A stretch of 64,000 nucleotides of DNA, taken from Dipteronia dyeriana (lineage: Eukaryota; Streptophyta; Magnoliopsida; Sapindales; Sapindaceae). Under the pieces are notes generated by a model, which was not told the origin of the DNA, searched no databases, and saw only the letters and a list, made by a program, of their open reading frames with translations. The translations under genes and the position numbers were made by a program. The stretch is taken from contig CM065298.1 of the NCBI GenBank assembly GCA_032871835.1, forward strand, positions 94,177,891-94,241,890, given 5' to 3'. The first letter of the stretch is position 1, and each line of letters starts with the position of its first letter. Positions 46,940 through 58,549 of the stretch are shown here, piece after piece.

Positions 46940-47419
46940 TGCTTTAAAACTCGATCAACTGGTTTTGAATCTCTTCAGATAGTTAGGATCCGATCGATAC
47001 TTTGTGTTATGGGTGCTTGGGGTCGATCGACACTTCTCCGAGTTATTCTACTTTTAGTTTATTTAGAGTCGACTCGACTGCGGATTCCTGTAGTTGCTAT
47101 ACCTTTTCTTTTTTTTTTCTTCTTCATTGCATTATAGTATCACTCCCTTGCGGCTCTTCATTCACCTTTGATTTCTCTTACTCCCCACTTGGTAAGGAAC
47201 TTGATCGTCTGGTGGTAGGTCGAGAGGATCACCTTCATCTTATGTGGCCTGCCGAGGATAGCGTTGTATGGAGATTGACAGTCTAGCACCGGGGAAACTG
47301 ATATACAGGTTTACTCATTCGGCATACACTAGTAGTACGAATTTGCCTAGTGTACTCTTTTGTTCGCCGTTGAACTCAGTTAACATTGTCGTTTGACGAC
47401 AGATTTTTGATTCGTTGAC

Positions 47420-47635
47420 CTACATTTCTCGGAGAGCACTGTTAAACAAAATATTACATGAACTACTGTTATCGATCAAAACTCGTTTAGTTAAATAGTT
47501 GGATATATATAATGAAATAACAAGAGCATCATGATGAGGAGAAAACAAATTTAATTTTTCAGACGACTTGAAGGTGATAGTTTCGTCGATCTCGGATGGG
47601 TGGTCTCTACTGGGCTGAATTTCTACGTTCGACAC
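47420..47635 (-). pseudogene. Ty3/gypsy protease relic
   Basis: Reads HHDALVISLYISNY and LIDNSSSCNILF, the retropepsin-like region. The expected D-(S/T/G)-G/S triad is represented by IDNSSS, so the catalytic Asp is present but its neighbour is altered. Confidence 0.75.
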
Positions 47636-47667
47636 TTGTCAAGTTTGCCTCGTCACAACTAAATAGT

Positions 47668-48290
47668 TCATATCGCTAACCTTTGATTCGTATGCGAAAT
47701 AATTGATAACTCTTTCTTATTGGTGCGGCATTGGCGATCCGTCTTCCGAATTCCCCTACTACTTTTCATCGCGTCTAGCGACAATCTCATTTCCTTTATA
47801 AGTGTCCTCACTTCAAGAGTTCCGCCACTTCCAGCTTCAAGACGATGCAATCTTTTGTTCGATGGCCGTGATCTCCATGGAACTTGCATCGAAAACGGGC
47901 ATTTCGATGTTCTGATGGGGCGTTCATCTTCCTTGGCCATATATTTCATCACTACTACAAGGTCGACTAGGTAGATGCTGAGATTGTATTATGGTATGGA
48001 GGCCTGTGATCGACCAATTCTGGGTGGATCCTGGTTGTTCGACTTCCTGACATTTGGTCCATTATTACTGGTGTTGTCGCGTCGATTCCTTGTTGGATAA
48101 GATTCGACTCTCCTGTCGGTTGATCTACGGTCGACACAGTCGTTGCGTCCATTGTAGTTGACCTTTTCTACATGATTCGTTTCGTCTTCTTCCCATTTGA
48201 TATGAGCCCACACTTTTGCTAACACATATTTCATCGTCTTGCATGAGCATTTCATCAATTCTTTGTATAAGTCGGAGTTGAAACGGAGTC
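47668..48290 (-). pseudogene. Gypsy gag C-terminus with zinc-knuckle-like motif
   Basis: In one frame (about 47905-47830) the minus strand encodes CKFHGDHGHRTKDCIVLKLE, the Cys/His motif typical of plant gypsy gag. Frameshifts separate it from the rest of gag and from the protease. Confidence 0.7.
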
Positions 48291-48433
48291 CCTTTCTAAA
48301 AGCTAAGATTACGGCAACTTAGTTGCAATAAGGGATCTGCACCTTTTCTGTTGAAGCGTCTGAAGTATGCTCTCAGGTTCTCACCGTGTCTCTGGGTTAT
48401 TGTGTAAAGATCGTCTGACTACTTTTTGAGTTT

Positions 48434-49317
48434 TCAACTGCTTGTGAATTGCTTCACGAAGGTGTCTGTGAGCTGCACAAAAGAAGAAATATATTTATTA
48501 GGTAAATTTGTATACCATTGTAGGGTGGGGCCGTCGAGGCTGGATTCAAACGCCTTGCACATGCAAGCTTCTCTGAGGTCTAGTGGGATCGCCACAGTGA
48601 ACATACACTGCTTGTATTGTGCCATATTGTCGTTTGGATCCGTCGTGCATTCGAATTGCTTTATGTTAAGGAAGCTGAACTTTCTAGGCATCTCGACGAG
48701 TGTGATGGCATCGATAAAGAGCGAATATGTGAAGCTGTTTGTTGTGCTCTTCTTGATGGGTGCTGATACTCGTGGAATCCTTTGAATGAGGGCTTCCATT
48801 TCTGCAAAGCTGTGAGAATGTTCAGGGTCAGCAAATAAGTGCAAACCAGCATTTGGCGTTACCAAATTTGGTATTGACTGAAGCGACTCTGAGGTCCTCA
48901 AAATGTTCTCATGTGGTGGATTGACAACTAAATTTGGCGCATGCGGCATTACCGATTGGATATGTGGATCATGTAGGTTTACTTCAGCTCGAACTGTCTG
49001 CGTCGTATCAGGCTTAAACCCCGGTTAACATTTGCTTCTAGGTTTGGAGGATTGGCGGATAAGGTTGGGGTTGTTCTATCGACTTCTTGCATGAGGTTGT
49101 TTGTTTGAACAATAGGCGCTTGTGGGAGGTTGTCGGGTGCACGCTCGATTATCACCCTAAATTCAGTGTTCCTTGTTCGGATCGACGCATTCTCTGCTTC
49201 GATCTCTTGCAGTTTTCGAGCTTTGGCCGCCATCTGAGCAATCAATGCGGCGAGCAGCTCCTCGGCGATGGGGCGTTTCCATCTCCTAACATCTTTGGAA
49301 TTTTTGGCTTGATTCAA
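48434..49317 (-). pseudogene. Ty3/gypsy gag (Retrotrans_gag) relic
   Basis: Two adjacent frames. 48979-49317 is an N-terminal helical region with an amphipathic stretch. 48434-48949 has the capsid signature, including QYKQCMFTVAIPLDLREACM and LDGPTLQWYTNLP. The frame is broken between them. Confidence 0.8.
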
Positions 49318-49503
49318 TGGGTTCGTTTAAGCTACAATGGGCCCCACAGTGGATGTCAAACTGTAGTTGATCAAACTACAATTAATGTGGGTCAAAATGG
49401 ATTTAGGTTAGACCCGAACAACTTGGTCTAGCTTGTCGAATCGGATGCGTCGTATCTGCAAAAGAGATAAAAATAAACAGAAAACTAATTAGAAAAAATG
49501 GGT

Positions 49504-49975
49504 TGGTAGCTGATTTTTAGCCTTAGGTATGCTTGGACTGAATGAGTAAGCAAAAAATGGTCGCCTTTTAACAGATTAGTGGATTTTGGTGACCGGAGTA
49601 GGTTTTGACAGAGTTTCAACACGCAAAGGCTTTAGAGAAATTGAGAGCATTCAGAATCCTTTTCTGGCGAGAAAAAGGTTCTATTTATAGGTCTCCAAAT
49701 GGAGTTGAACGATAGAATGTTGTTGGAACATATCCCTGAAATCTCGACCAAATTTCAGAGGATCTCATAATCCTTTACCAATTCAAACACTTATCAGATA
49801 AGTTTTTTATCGGTTAACAGCTTAGACTCAGTCAACCAACTGAATGGGTGAATCTTAGTCAAACGATTTAACTGGAGTTTCTCGGGTCAACCGTATCAGG
49901 TGGGCTTGGTCCGGATTCAATAAAAGATTGGTCATAGGCTTAGGCATTGGGCCCAAAGATCATTTTTAGCTACCA
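49504..49975 (-). repeat. Gypsy LTR (5' LTR on the minus strand)
   Basis: Ends are inverted: TGGTAGCT at 49504 and AGCTACCA at 49975. On the minus strand a TATA box, CTATAAATAG, lies at 49690-49681, so the promoter points into gag. No canonical primer-binding site follows at 49503, so the inner end may be off or mutated. Confidence 0.65.
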
Positions 49976-50412
49976 CACAAAGCAACTGTCCTAAATGTAC
50001 ATGGACGAACCATAATCTCAAGGCTCAACTGGGCTTGAGTTCGGGCATGGCCCTCCAATCTCACTGGTTTCATGTCAAGCCCGGCCCACCTGGCCATAGG
50101 ATTTGAATGCGGACTTGCTTGACCCTCAATTTTAGAGCCGGGTTCGGGCTAGATTCTAGTGAGTAAGGAGTGTGAATAGAATCAATTTGTGGTGTATTTA
50201 GCATCAAAACCTCACTTTTTTTTTTCCAGAAAAAACAATGTCGACCTCAGTGACAATGCTATCTCACAAATTATCAGAACCTTCGAAGTTCGAACATCCC
50301 ATGAAATCGTGCACTCCTAAGCAACCGAACCCTCCATCAACCATCGCTTCTCTGACGTAAACAACTATATCTCTCTATCTCTCGCTCTCTGCTCTAGCAA
50401 TCGTTTTTTCGA
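49976..50412 (+). promoter_or_regulatory. Promoter and 5' UTR of the ClpT gene
   Basis: Only ~440 bases separate the gypsy LTR from the ClpT start codon, so the retroelement lies within promoter distance. A CT-rich leader (50370-50398) directly precedes the ATG. I cannot identify a clear TATA box. Confidence 0.5.
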
Positions 50413-53294
50413 ATGGCAATGGCAGCGAATACGCTCTCATTTTCCCCAATTTCGCTTCCTTCCTCACAATCTCCCAACACGAAACGCAACCAAGCCTCTC
50501 CATCTCTCCCGTCGTCGAGCTCCATCTACGGTTGCAAGCTCTCGATTGTACTCTCGAATTCGAGCCGGTTTGTTCCCAAGTATCGTTGTTCGACGAGTGT
50601 AACGGTGACGTCTAGTCTCCCGAGTGCCGTGTAAGTGTTAGATTGAGTTGTTCAATTTCGCTTTTATTGGAGTCAGGATTGGTTGAGAATTTTTTGGTTT
50701 CTTTTGTTTTTTTTGCAGGAAACGCGAGGGAGTCTCTTCCGAGAAAATTCCAAAGTCAGTTCATTATAATTTATTGACGCTTAAACGTAATTGCATGTGT
50801 ATACGGGGTTTGAGATTGTATTGATTGAGGACTTGGTTTTTTGTGATGTGAAATTGTGTTCAGGTGGTCTGCAAGGTCGATAAGGTCATTTGCCATGGCG
50901 GAGTTGGAGGCCAGGAAGCTCAAGTATCCCAACACTGGAACTGAATCTCTGCTAATGGGAATTTTGGTTGAGGGTAAGTAGCCATTCTTTTGCACTTCAA
51001 CAACTTTAAATGGTAATGGACTATTGGTTAGAAATTAAAGTCTATATCATAATCGGTGTATGAGTATTAGTATTGAGAAAAGAAAAAAAAAAAACTTGGT
51101 AGTAAGGAAGTAAATATTGGTTTCGGTGAAATACGGAATATTGGAGATATTCAAGGACACTTTTGATATTGGTTCCCTGAAATATGGAAAATATCTGGGA
51201 TATTACGGTTTAATATTGATATTTACTTAATACTTCCTTTGGTACTAGCTAGTAAATTGTACTATGTTATACTGTTTTGGTATCACAGTCTGCTCCAAGT
51301 CTGTTATGGTCAAATGGGTGGTATTTATCTTCCTTTTCTCATATGCACGGGATCCATAAATTCATCTTCCTCAGATCATATTCATAATCTGCTTTGTAAA
51401 TGCTTGTTATAGAGCTGTCTACCTAGACTGACTGGACTTTTCATTTTTAATTTGCAGGAACAAGTACAGCAGCCAAGTTTTTGAGGGCTAATGGAATAAC
51501 ATTATTTAAGGTGCGAGAAGAGACCGTTAACTTGCTTGGAAGATCCGACTTGTATATTTTCAGCGCTGAGCATCCTCCATTGACCGAACCAGCGCAAAGG
51601 GTTCTTGATTGGGCCATAAACGAGAAAATGAAGTCAGGTAGTTTATGGAATGATAATCTGGAAATCTAGATTAGCATTTTTTTTTTTTTTTTTTTTTTTG
51701 GGATTACTTAGACTATATACTTTGATTATCGGGTGAAAGAGTTTCAGAATTGATTGATTTAGTTGATGAATAATGTCAACTGACATATTTTATAAGTTGG
51801 GCATTCTAACTGTGTTTGATAGCCATGTGATTTTATGATGCAAAATATTCTAGTCCTGGTACTGGAAGTTGTTTATATAAGATCAATGGCCAGATTGGCG
51901 TAGAAGTTAGAATAATAATTTATTTTATGAATTAAGTTACGAAACTGGCAAAGAGCGTCACACCTGATTTTTTTTCTGGTACCAGAAACAGTAACTGTAT
52001 TGTTTTGGATTGAATCCGAGTGTTAGTTGATGACAAGTTAATTTTGTGTTTCAAAAGTATGGTGTTTAGTGCTTGACAGGGTGGGCACAAAATCTCACCT
52101 ATGTTTAAATTGCTGCAAGGTTCTAGAAAATATAAAGATGAAGATTCTAGTCATCATACCTAAATTTTCTTAGGCATCACTCACTCTTAAGGCTCTCGTC
52201 CTCTTGTAGACTATAATTTAGGCCTTTGAATGCCTTGACCTTGTACGTAAGTAGTGAAACATCCTTTGTATGATTGCAAATAATGTGAATATGTGATTTT
52301 ATCTTTCGGTGACAGAATGAGTAGGAATATTGCCATTTATGTGAATATTCTATTGCTACCCTGTTCTTTTACATGTTAATGGTTTAGGGTTGAAAAGCTG
52401 CTTTAATGAAAGCTCGGCATAGAAAATGTTAGATTTCTAAAATGAGTTGAACAGTTTGGACTGTTTTTATTTTATTTTATTATTCTAGTAGCATGTTTCT
52501 CTATGAGAAAAAAATGATTGAATGCTTTGAAAATGTTTAGAGTTTATAGGCTACATCATCAGAACAGTATTTGGGAGTATTAGATATCTGATTGATTGTA
52601 TTAGGTCTCTGATTGACTATTCGCGATTGGGAGTCAAAATCATTGATATATGCCTTTTGGAAAAAATCAACGCCAGTATGCTGTATGCCACAGTTTACAC
52701 AATTTTCATTTTATTAATTTTAAATAACGATGTCATATAACAAGCTAAAAATATTTCAATTTTTCTCGGTGAATTTGATTAATAGTTCGATTGGAATTTT
52801 TTATTCTTTATTGTCCCTATGGTTTTGATTGATATACACCGTGTCTGTATATCCAACCCCACGAGTCTTTGGTGCTTAGTCTTTCGTGTAAATGTTTGAC
52901 TCAATGACACGTGATCCAAAATCTGAGTGGCCGGTGAGTAATAAGATCGATGTTGGATACTGGCTGTGTTTTTTGTTGTCCATGCCTTCAATTGTAACAT
53001 AAATTTTTAACTGCCGTTGCCTTGGCATTTTATGGATATTATCACATATAATGCAGGTGATAGTGGGGAAATAACCACAGCTTATTTGCTACTTGGGATT
53101 TGGTCGGAAAAGGATTCTGCAGGTCAACAGATTTTGGCCACTTTAGGTTTCAATGATGAGAAAGCCAAAGAAGTCGCGAAATCTGTAAGTTCTGATAGCT
53201 ATAGTGTAGAATAATAGACTATTCACTATCACTACTAATCCGCAGTTCTTGATTCATGCAGATGAACGAAGATGTCAACCTGAGCTTTAAGTAG
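50413..53294 (+). CDS. CLPT: Chloroplast Clp protease accessory subunit, ClpT type
   Basis: Six exons: 50413-50630, 50719-50754, 50864-50973, 51458-51637, 53057-53184 and 53262-53294. They join in frame to 234 residues, and all introns are GT-AG. Exon 1 encodes a Ser-rich, acid-poor plastid transit peptide (~70 residues). The mature part carries two repeats like the N-domain of Clp chaperones: the first around MAELEARKLKYPNTGTESLL, the second around SGEITTAYLLLGIWSEKDSA. Between them lies FLRANGITLFKVREE. ClpT proteins bind the ClpP/R ring complex in the stroma and help assemble or stabilise the Clp core; they lack protease and ATPase residues, as here. The length is close to Arabidopsis CLPT1/CLPT2. 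I cannot tell CLPT1 from CLPT2. Exon 2 is only 36 bases, and intron 4 (1.4 kb) is the longest. Confidence 0.95.
51672..51700. repeat. Poly-T run in ClpT intron 4
   Basis: An uninterrupted T run near the 5' end of intron 4. Low-complexity sequence, prone to length change. Confidence 0.9.
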
Positions 53295-54608
53295 TAGGTA
53301 CGTCAAAGACTAACCCGATATGCTACTTCCATGTTGAGATTTGGGACCACCTTCGGCATAGCTTGCTCTGTTACTGAGGACCATATTCCGCATACATTTG
53401 TTACAATCAACCGGAGATGTTCAAATTTGTTTTTCTCCGACAAAGGTAGTTTCCGGAACTTGAAATCTCCAGGCTATATAAAATTAGGTGGAGATAGATT
53501 TTTTCACTGTTTTAATTGGGTTCTTGGTGTTTCTTTGCCTAATATTTCTAATTGTATCTTCAGCTGCTCTTGTTCTGTTTACATCCCTCTGATTTGAACA
53601 TTCTTTTTTCATATGGTAATGTTTTTGATTTGTGGGCAATTGAACATACATGCATTCCAAATTTAGCTGAACTATATTGGCAAAACCGATCAGTTCATAG
53701 AATGTAAAAAAAAAAAAAAAAAAAGTTATTAAAATAATTTCACCTTTATATAAAAGTATTAAAATCTTGCCCAAAAATTTACTCAATTTTTGTACGCAAA
53801 TGTGGCAAGGTGATGTATCATTATCATATTGTTTACACATTATTTATGATTTGACATGGAAGCTACGCATCATTCTACATGGAAGCTACACGTTACCTTG
53901 TAAAATATTATTTGGGCAAACTGTTGGACAAATGTAATATGGCTCTCTTTTTCCAGCATTTAGAATGCGAAAGCATAGTAAGAAACACTTTTCTAAAATT
54001 TAGAATACAATTCAAAATTTAAAGGACTTAAAATTGCATATGCATGGAACTTTTACTTGAAATTACAAAAACCTCTCCTGCCGTTACTATTCTCCCATTA
54101 TAAGTTAACGGTAGAGGAGCACCAAGGTCTTTTAACTTATCAGATAAGTTAAATCATTATCAGAATGAGAGGTTGCCGCATGATGTCAACTCACTCCATT
54201 AATGATGTATAAAAAAATTGGTTAAATGAATAAATAATCATTAAATTTCTTAAAAAATATGGTTTTATCTGATCATCATATTTGTTGATGTCTTCCAGGT
54301 GAGGGGAGACTTATGTATGCTTTGTTTTGTTTTCACTCTTATCCAAACAAAAATTCTTTCAAAATCTGAGTTCATCCGATCACCGGATCATATATGATAT
54401 AATTAGATTTGATTCCATGACTCGAGTCTTGATGGTTACCGTGTGTGCTTTATTTTATCATCAAATTTATTATTATTATTTTGAGTTGATCTGATCTCCT
54501 TTTTTCTTTTTCTTTTTAATATTAAATTACGAATATTTTTTTTTTTAATTTTAAGATAATAAAAAAGATAAAATAATTTAACTAATATATGATAAAATAA
54601 TTATCTAA
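53295..54608. other. ClpT 3' UTR and downstream intergenic DNA
   Basis: The 3' UTR probably extends a few hundred bases past the stop at 53292-53294. An A-run lies at 53706-53724. No further gene is seen. Confidence 0.45.
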
Positions 54609-54764
54609 AGGTGTTTTAATGGATTCACACTAAAAAGGTGGTCAACGGTTAGAGTTGACAGAAATGAACTAATGACCAATAACGTTTATACAATTTTGGA
54701 TAAAAGTTACATATTGGTTCAATTACACCTAAACCCGACAAATGTCTGTTCAATTAGTCCATGA
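54609..54764 (+). repeat. Inverted-repeat arm, left (partner at 63842-64000)
   Basis: Contains CACTAAAAAGGTGGTCAACG and TTCAATTACACCTAAACCCG and ends ...CAATTAGTCC. The reverse complement of 63842-64000 has the same order of words with moderate divergence. They are probably termini of one transposon family, either two separate copies or one large element. Confidence 0.75.
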
Positions 54765-55016
54765 GCTTTCATTTTTAGGAACATAAATCAGAACACAATT
54801 CTCAAGTTTATAAAATTCTTTTTATCTTTGTTAAACTCCCATTATCTCGGTTTGTTCTTCATTGCCAAAGGGACAACAAAAGTTATTCCATTAACTAATA
54901 AATATTCCATAACAAAAAAAAATTATTCCATTAACTAAAAAAAAAGTAGAAATTACATTGACCAAGTAAAGCATAATATGATAATAAATAAATATAAAAC
55001 AAATTATTCTATGAAA
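54765..55016. other. Short intergenic stretch
   Basis: AT-rich; nothing recognised. Confidence 0.5.
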
Positions 55017-55195
55017 TCAAAATTGAAACCTGAGTCCGGCGAGCATAAGCAATGGAACCGGACAGTTAGGAAACACGAAGTTGTCCTTTGTAGCAGCGGA
55101 TCCCCAACAAGTACACTCCCCGGAGGGCAACATAGTCTTCGGACATTCTTATTCGCTTTGTGATTTCCACCAAAACATCCGTAACAAGTTTATCT
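55017..55195 (-). pseudogene. F-box/DUF295 protein fragment
   Basis: On the minus strand the DNA encodes KLVTDVLVEITKRIRMSEDY, which has the shape of a plant F-box. After a frame change of two missing bases near 55107 it encodes CTCWGSAATKDNF and VPLLMLAGL, as in F-box proteins with DUF295 (KIB-like). A TGA at 55017-55019 ends it. Upstream and downstream exons are absent, so it is a short relic. F-box proteins recruit targets to SCF ubiquitin ligases; this fragment cannot do so. Confidence 0.65.
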
Positions 55196-55924
55196 GAACA
55201 AAGACAAACCTTAATTACAAGGTCACTGTATTTATAGGTAATTTAAAAAAAAAAAAAAAAAAAACTAGTTGGAAAAGATCGTGAATACATAAAGGATTTG
55301 GAAAACTGGAATTTGTTAGGATTTTATTTCCTATTAGGAGTGAATGTGTACAATATAAAAAATTTCCTAACTAGTAGAAACGCTTGTTCCTGCTCCCTAA
55401 CCTAATGAATCAAGTTAAATTACCAGAACAGAAAATTAAATCAGGAACAGAAACCCAAAATATGATTCTACAATCATCTTCTGCTCTTTGATGCTATTAG
55501 AAGATAAATGCATATTTTTTGGAAAATCAAGACAATGCTGTCTAATTTGACTCTCCAATTAATAAAAACGAGATAATTGAAGAAACTGCAAAATTTCAAG
55601 CGTCAATTTCCAGTAACAAAACCTAGACACATCTGTAAACATTGAAGAACACACAAATAGCTCTAGCAAGTATTTTTATTTTTCAATCAACCAACTTAAA
55701 GAGCAAAGACCTCGAATTTTTCAGTTTTACATAGAACCCACATCTTATATTCACGACAAATACTCCGAGAGAGAGAGAGAGAGAGAGAGGCCGGTTACGA
55801 TCTACCTGAGAAAAGCACAAAGGCAGGTAAATTGTTTTGGGCAATTACCAAATAAGTCCCAGACTTTGTTTAAATTCCAATTCATTTGTGACTTTTGTAA
55901 AAGTTATTAATTTGGTCCAAGGGG
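55196..55924. other. Intergenic DNA with A-run and (GA)n
   Basis: An A-run at 55248-55264 and a GA microsatellite at 55769-55789. Otherwise unremarkable. Confidence 0.6.
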
Positions 55925-56655
55925 AGAGTTAGAATCGCTCTCTCAAGTCTCAACCCACTCTCTTAACCACTCTCTTCTCCTTTTTGACACTTGTCCATTA
56001 TTTATTTTTCGAAATAAATTTTTAATGAATTGTTTTTACATGTTATTTATAATTTAAACCATATTAGATTCCCAAATTGTCCATTTTTACACTAAATTAT
56101 CATAATCCTTTTCTTAAATATTTATAATATTATTATTTTATATACCTCTTTTTTATTTTATAAAATATAATAACAAACACAATTTATACTTGAAAAATTA
56201 TCGTTTTTGTCTATATTATCATAAGTTCATCATATTTTATAGAGTAATTATTTTTACGCGATTTGAAAATTATAGTTAAAAAAATTAAAATTTCATTAAT
56301 AATATCAAAACTCAAATATACTAAAAAAAATACAAGATGTCATTGTTTATTGTATTTTAATAACTTTAATATTGTTAATAATATATTTGCTAATTTTCTT
56401 TTTAAAATAAAATAAAATAAATTTAATAAATATTATTCAACTCATTTTACCTTTGATGATTTTTACTCACATATTTGGAAATGGCAATTTAGTGTAAAAA
56501 AAGGGCAATTCGGGAAGATGTGGATGGTTTGAATTTTAAATAACATGCAAAAATAATTCATTAATGGTGGTTTTAAAATTTAATTATGAAAAGTCAATAT
56601 AGGACAAATGTCAAAAAGAGGAGGGAGGATGGGTTGAGAGAGTGAATCTAGCACT
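55925..56655. mobile_element. MITE with long (~150-190 bp) inverted ends
   Basis: Left arm words CAACCCACTCTC, TTTTTGACACTTGTCC, TTAATGAATTGTTTTTACAT and TTACACTAAATT recur in reverse complement and in order at the right arm (56465-56655). The loop is short and AT-rich. Long inverted arms suggest a MULE-type or foldback MITE. I could not find the target duplication. Confidence 0.75.
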
Positions 56656-57469
56656 GTTATAAGTCCGATCGTGTTATTTAGTCCCTAATTTTTTCGAAAC
56701 TAACAAGAAAAGTATTATGCAATTAGTTTGTGTTAGACCAACTCCAATGGTTCTCCATTTCATCAAAATAGAAACCCACTCAACTCCAATGGTTCTCCAA
56801 TTCACACTAATCGAGGGGAATAAATTTGGAGATCAATGTTTCATCTCCATATTTGGAGATCCAAATCTCTCATTTCCATTTCACAATTTACTTTTTATAA
56901 TCCAACTTTACCCTTATATTATTTCTTAAATTCCTATATATGCTTTTCTCTTTTTTAACAAAACTCAATTAATTTATTATAACTATGTATTCATAAATCT
57001 AATTACTATAAAAATTATACCACTAGAAATATTTTTTTGAGATCTTTCATACGAATATAATATTGACAATATTTTAATATTTTTTATTTTTTTAATTTAT
57101 TACACCTTATATTTTAATCAGTGCACTAAAAGTATTTTAATTCAAAACAAATGTTTTCAAATCATCAATAACATTAAAATCTTCAAATTAAAATATTACG
57201 ATGGAAAAATAACAATAACAAAAATACATTGAAAATTAAAATAAAACCAATACAAATACCATTGAAATTTAAAAGTTAACATTGGTGTTAAGATGAGTCA
57301 TTTCCACTCCAACAATATCCATTTGGAAACGGACCAAAACTACTAAAATCACCTGATGACCCACCTCGAAATTTCCCGAAACTATTTAAATTGACATAGG
57401 TAGTGTTAGCAGCTGATCTTTGTTTTCGGAAACTATGAGCTATGTGTTAGCTTTGGGTGAGATGAATTT

Positions 57470-57840
57470 GATGAAAATTTAGGTAACAAATATTAGTTGC
57501 TGGAGAAAGTCAGATGAAAGTTTTACAATCTAAAATTTAGGTAAAAAACATTAGGTGTTAGAGAAAGTTAGATAAGAATTAAAAGATCAGGTAAAATGAA
57601 TTAGGTGAAAATTTAGGTAACAAATATTAGGTGCCGGAGAGAGTTAGGTAAAAATTATACAATCTAAAATCTAGGTACAAAATATTATGAGCCGGAGAAA
57701 GTTAGATAAAAATTATCCAATCTAAAATTTAGGTAAAAAAACATAAAATGTGAAAGAAAGTTAGATGAAAAATATACAACCTAAAATTTAGGTGCAGAAA
57801 ATTAGGTAAAAAAATATAAATGTTAAAAAAAAATCAACAA
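57470..57840. repeat. ~60-70 bp tandem repeat inside the Harbinger element
   Basis: Five to six diverged copies of a unit containing CTAAAATTTAGGTAAAAAAC, ATTAGGTG..GGAGA and AAAGTTAGATAAAAATTAT words. This probably expanded after insertion. Confidence 0.75.
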
Positions 57841-57903
57841 CATTATATGTAAAAATAGTTATAAAACACACTAGGAAATTTAGGTGTAATAAAAGTGAAT
57901 AAA

Positions 57904-58148
57904 TTATTATATGAGTAATGCTCCACATCTCACTTACAATTCTACAATTTTCCTCCCAACACATGCGACAGTTGTGTTGTCATTTGATGAGTGAATATAC
58001 ATTAATTGTTGAGTGGATATATGGGTAAGTGAGAGATAAATTGTAATTAATGTGTATCCACTCATCAAGTGACACGTCAGCTGCCACATGTGTTGGGATG
58101 AACAATGTGGGATTGTAGGTGGGATGTTTAGTATTACTCTTATTATCT
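57904..58148. mobile_element. MULE-type MITE nested in the Harbinger element
   Basis: The element spans 57913-58139 (227 bp) and is almost entirely a pair of ~95-bp inverted arms: GAGTAATGCTCCACATCTCA at the left, and GAGTAATACTAAACATCCCA in reverse complement at the right. Flanks TTATTATAT and TTATTATCT form a 9-bp duplication with one mismatch, the Mutator signature. Confidence 0.85.
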
Positions 58149-58373
58149 AAATTAATTAAGAGAAAACAATTTTATTAAAAAAAGTTTATAAAATATTAAT
58201 ATTTTATTATTTAGAGATTGTAAAATGAAGAACGATTGGAACTATAAATTTATAGATATTGAATATTCTATTTTCAATCTCCAAAATATAGAAAATTTTG
58301 ATAAAAGATTGAAGATGGCCTTAGGTCAACAGTTAGTTTGACTACATTTAAAATTATTAGAAAAAAATACCCC

Positions 58374-58549
58374 TAAAATAAAGGGGAGTGTTAACCTCAG
58401 ACTAACAACTACTTTATTTATATAAAAGAAAATAAAAGATAGTATTTATTGTAACAAGACAATAAATAAGTGATAAATGATTAAATGTTGTTTTTATTTC
58501 CATTTATAGAAATAAAACAGGACAGTAATTAACACTATCCTAAAATAAA
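58374..58549. mobile_element. Short MITE with perfect 9-bp target duplication
   Basis: The element spans 58383-58540 (158 bp), left end GGGGAGTGTTAAC and right end, reverse-complemented, GGATAGTGTTAAT. TAAAATAAA flanks it exactly on both sides. The 9-bp duplication points to the Mutator superfamily. Confidence 0.8.

Larger units (their letters stand above)
46181..49975 (-). mobile_element. Ty3/gypsy retrotransposon, truncated, minus strand
   Basis: Order on the minus strand: LTR (49975-49504), gag (~49317-48430), zinc-knuckle region (~47900-47830), protease (~47635-47420), reverse transcriptase (46939-46200). RNase H, integrase and the 3' LTR are missing on the left. Gypsy order (protease-reverse transcriptase after gag, no integrase before) and sequence fit the plant Ty3/gypsy class. 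Confidence 0.85.
56733..58323. mobile_element. PIF/Harbinger-type element with TTA target duplication
   Basis: The element spans 56736-58320 (1585 bp). The left end GACCAACTCCAATGGTTC pairs with the right end, reverse-complemented GGCCATCTTCAATC; the left end motif is repeated at about 56773. TTA flanks both sides. A minus-strand stretch near 57290-57425 reads NSFGKFRGGSSGDFSSFGPF, a low-complexity Gly/Ser/Phe sequence that may be a relic of an element-encoded accessory protein. A MULE-type MITE (57913-58139) sits inside. Confidence 0.8.
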
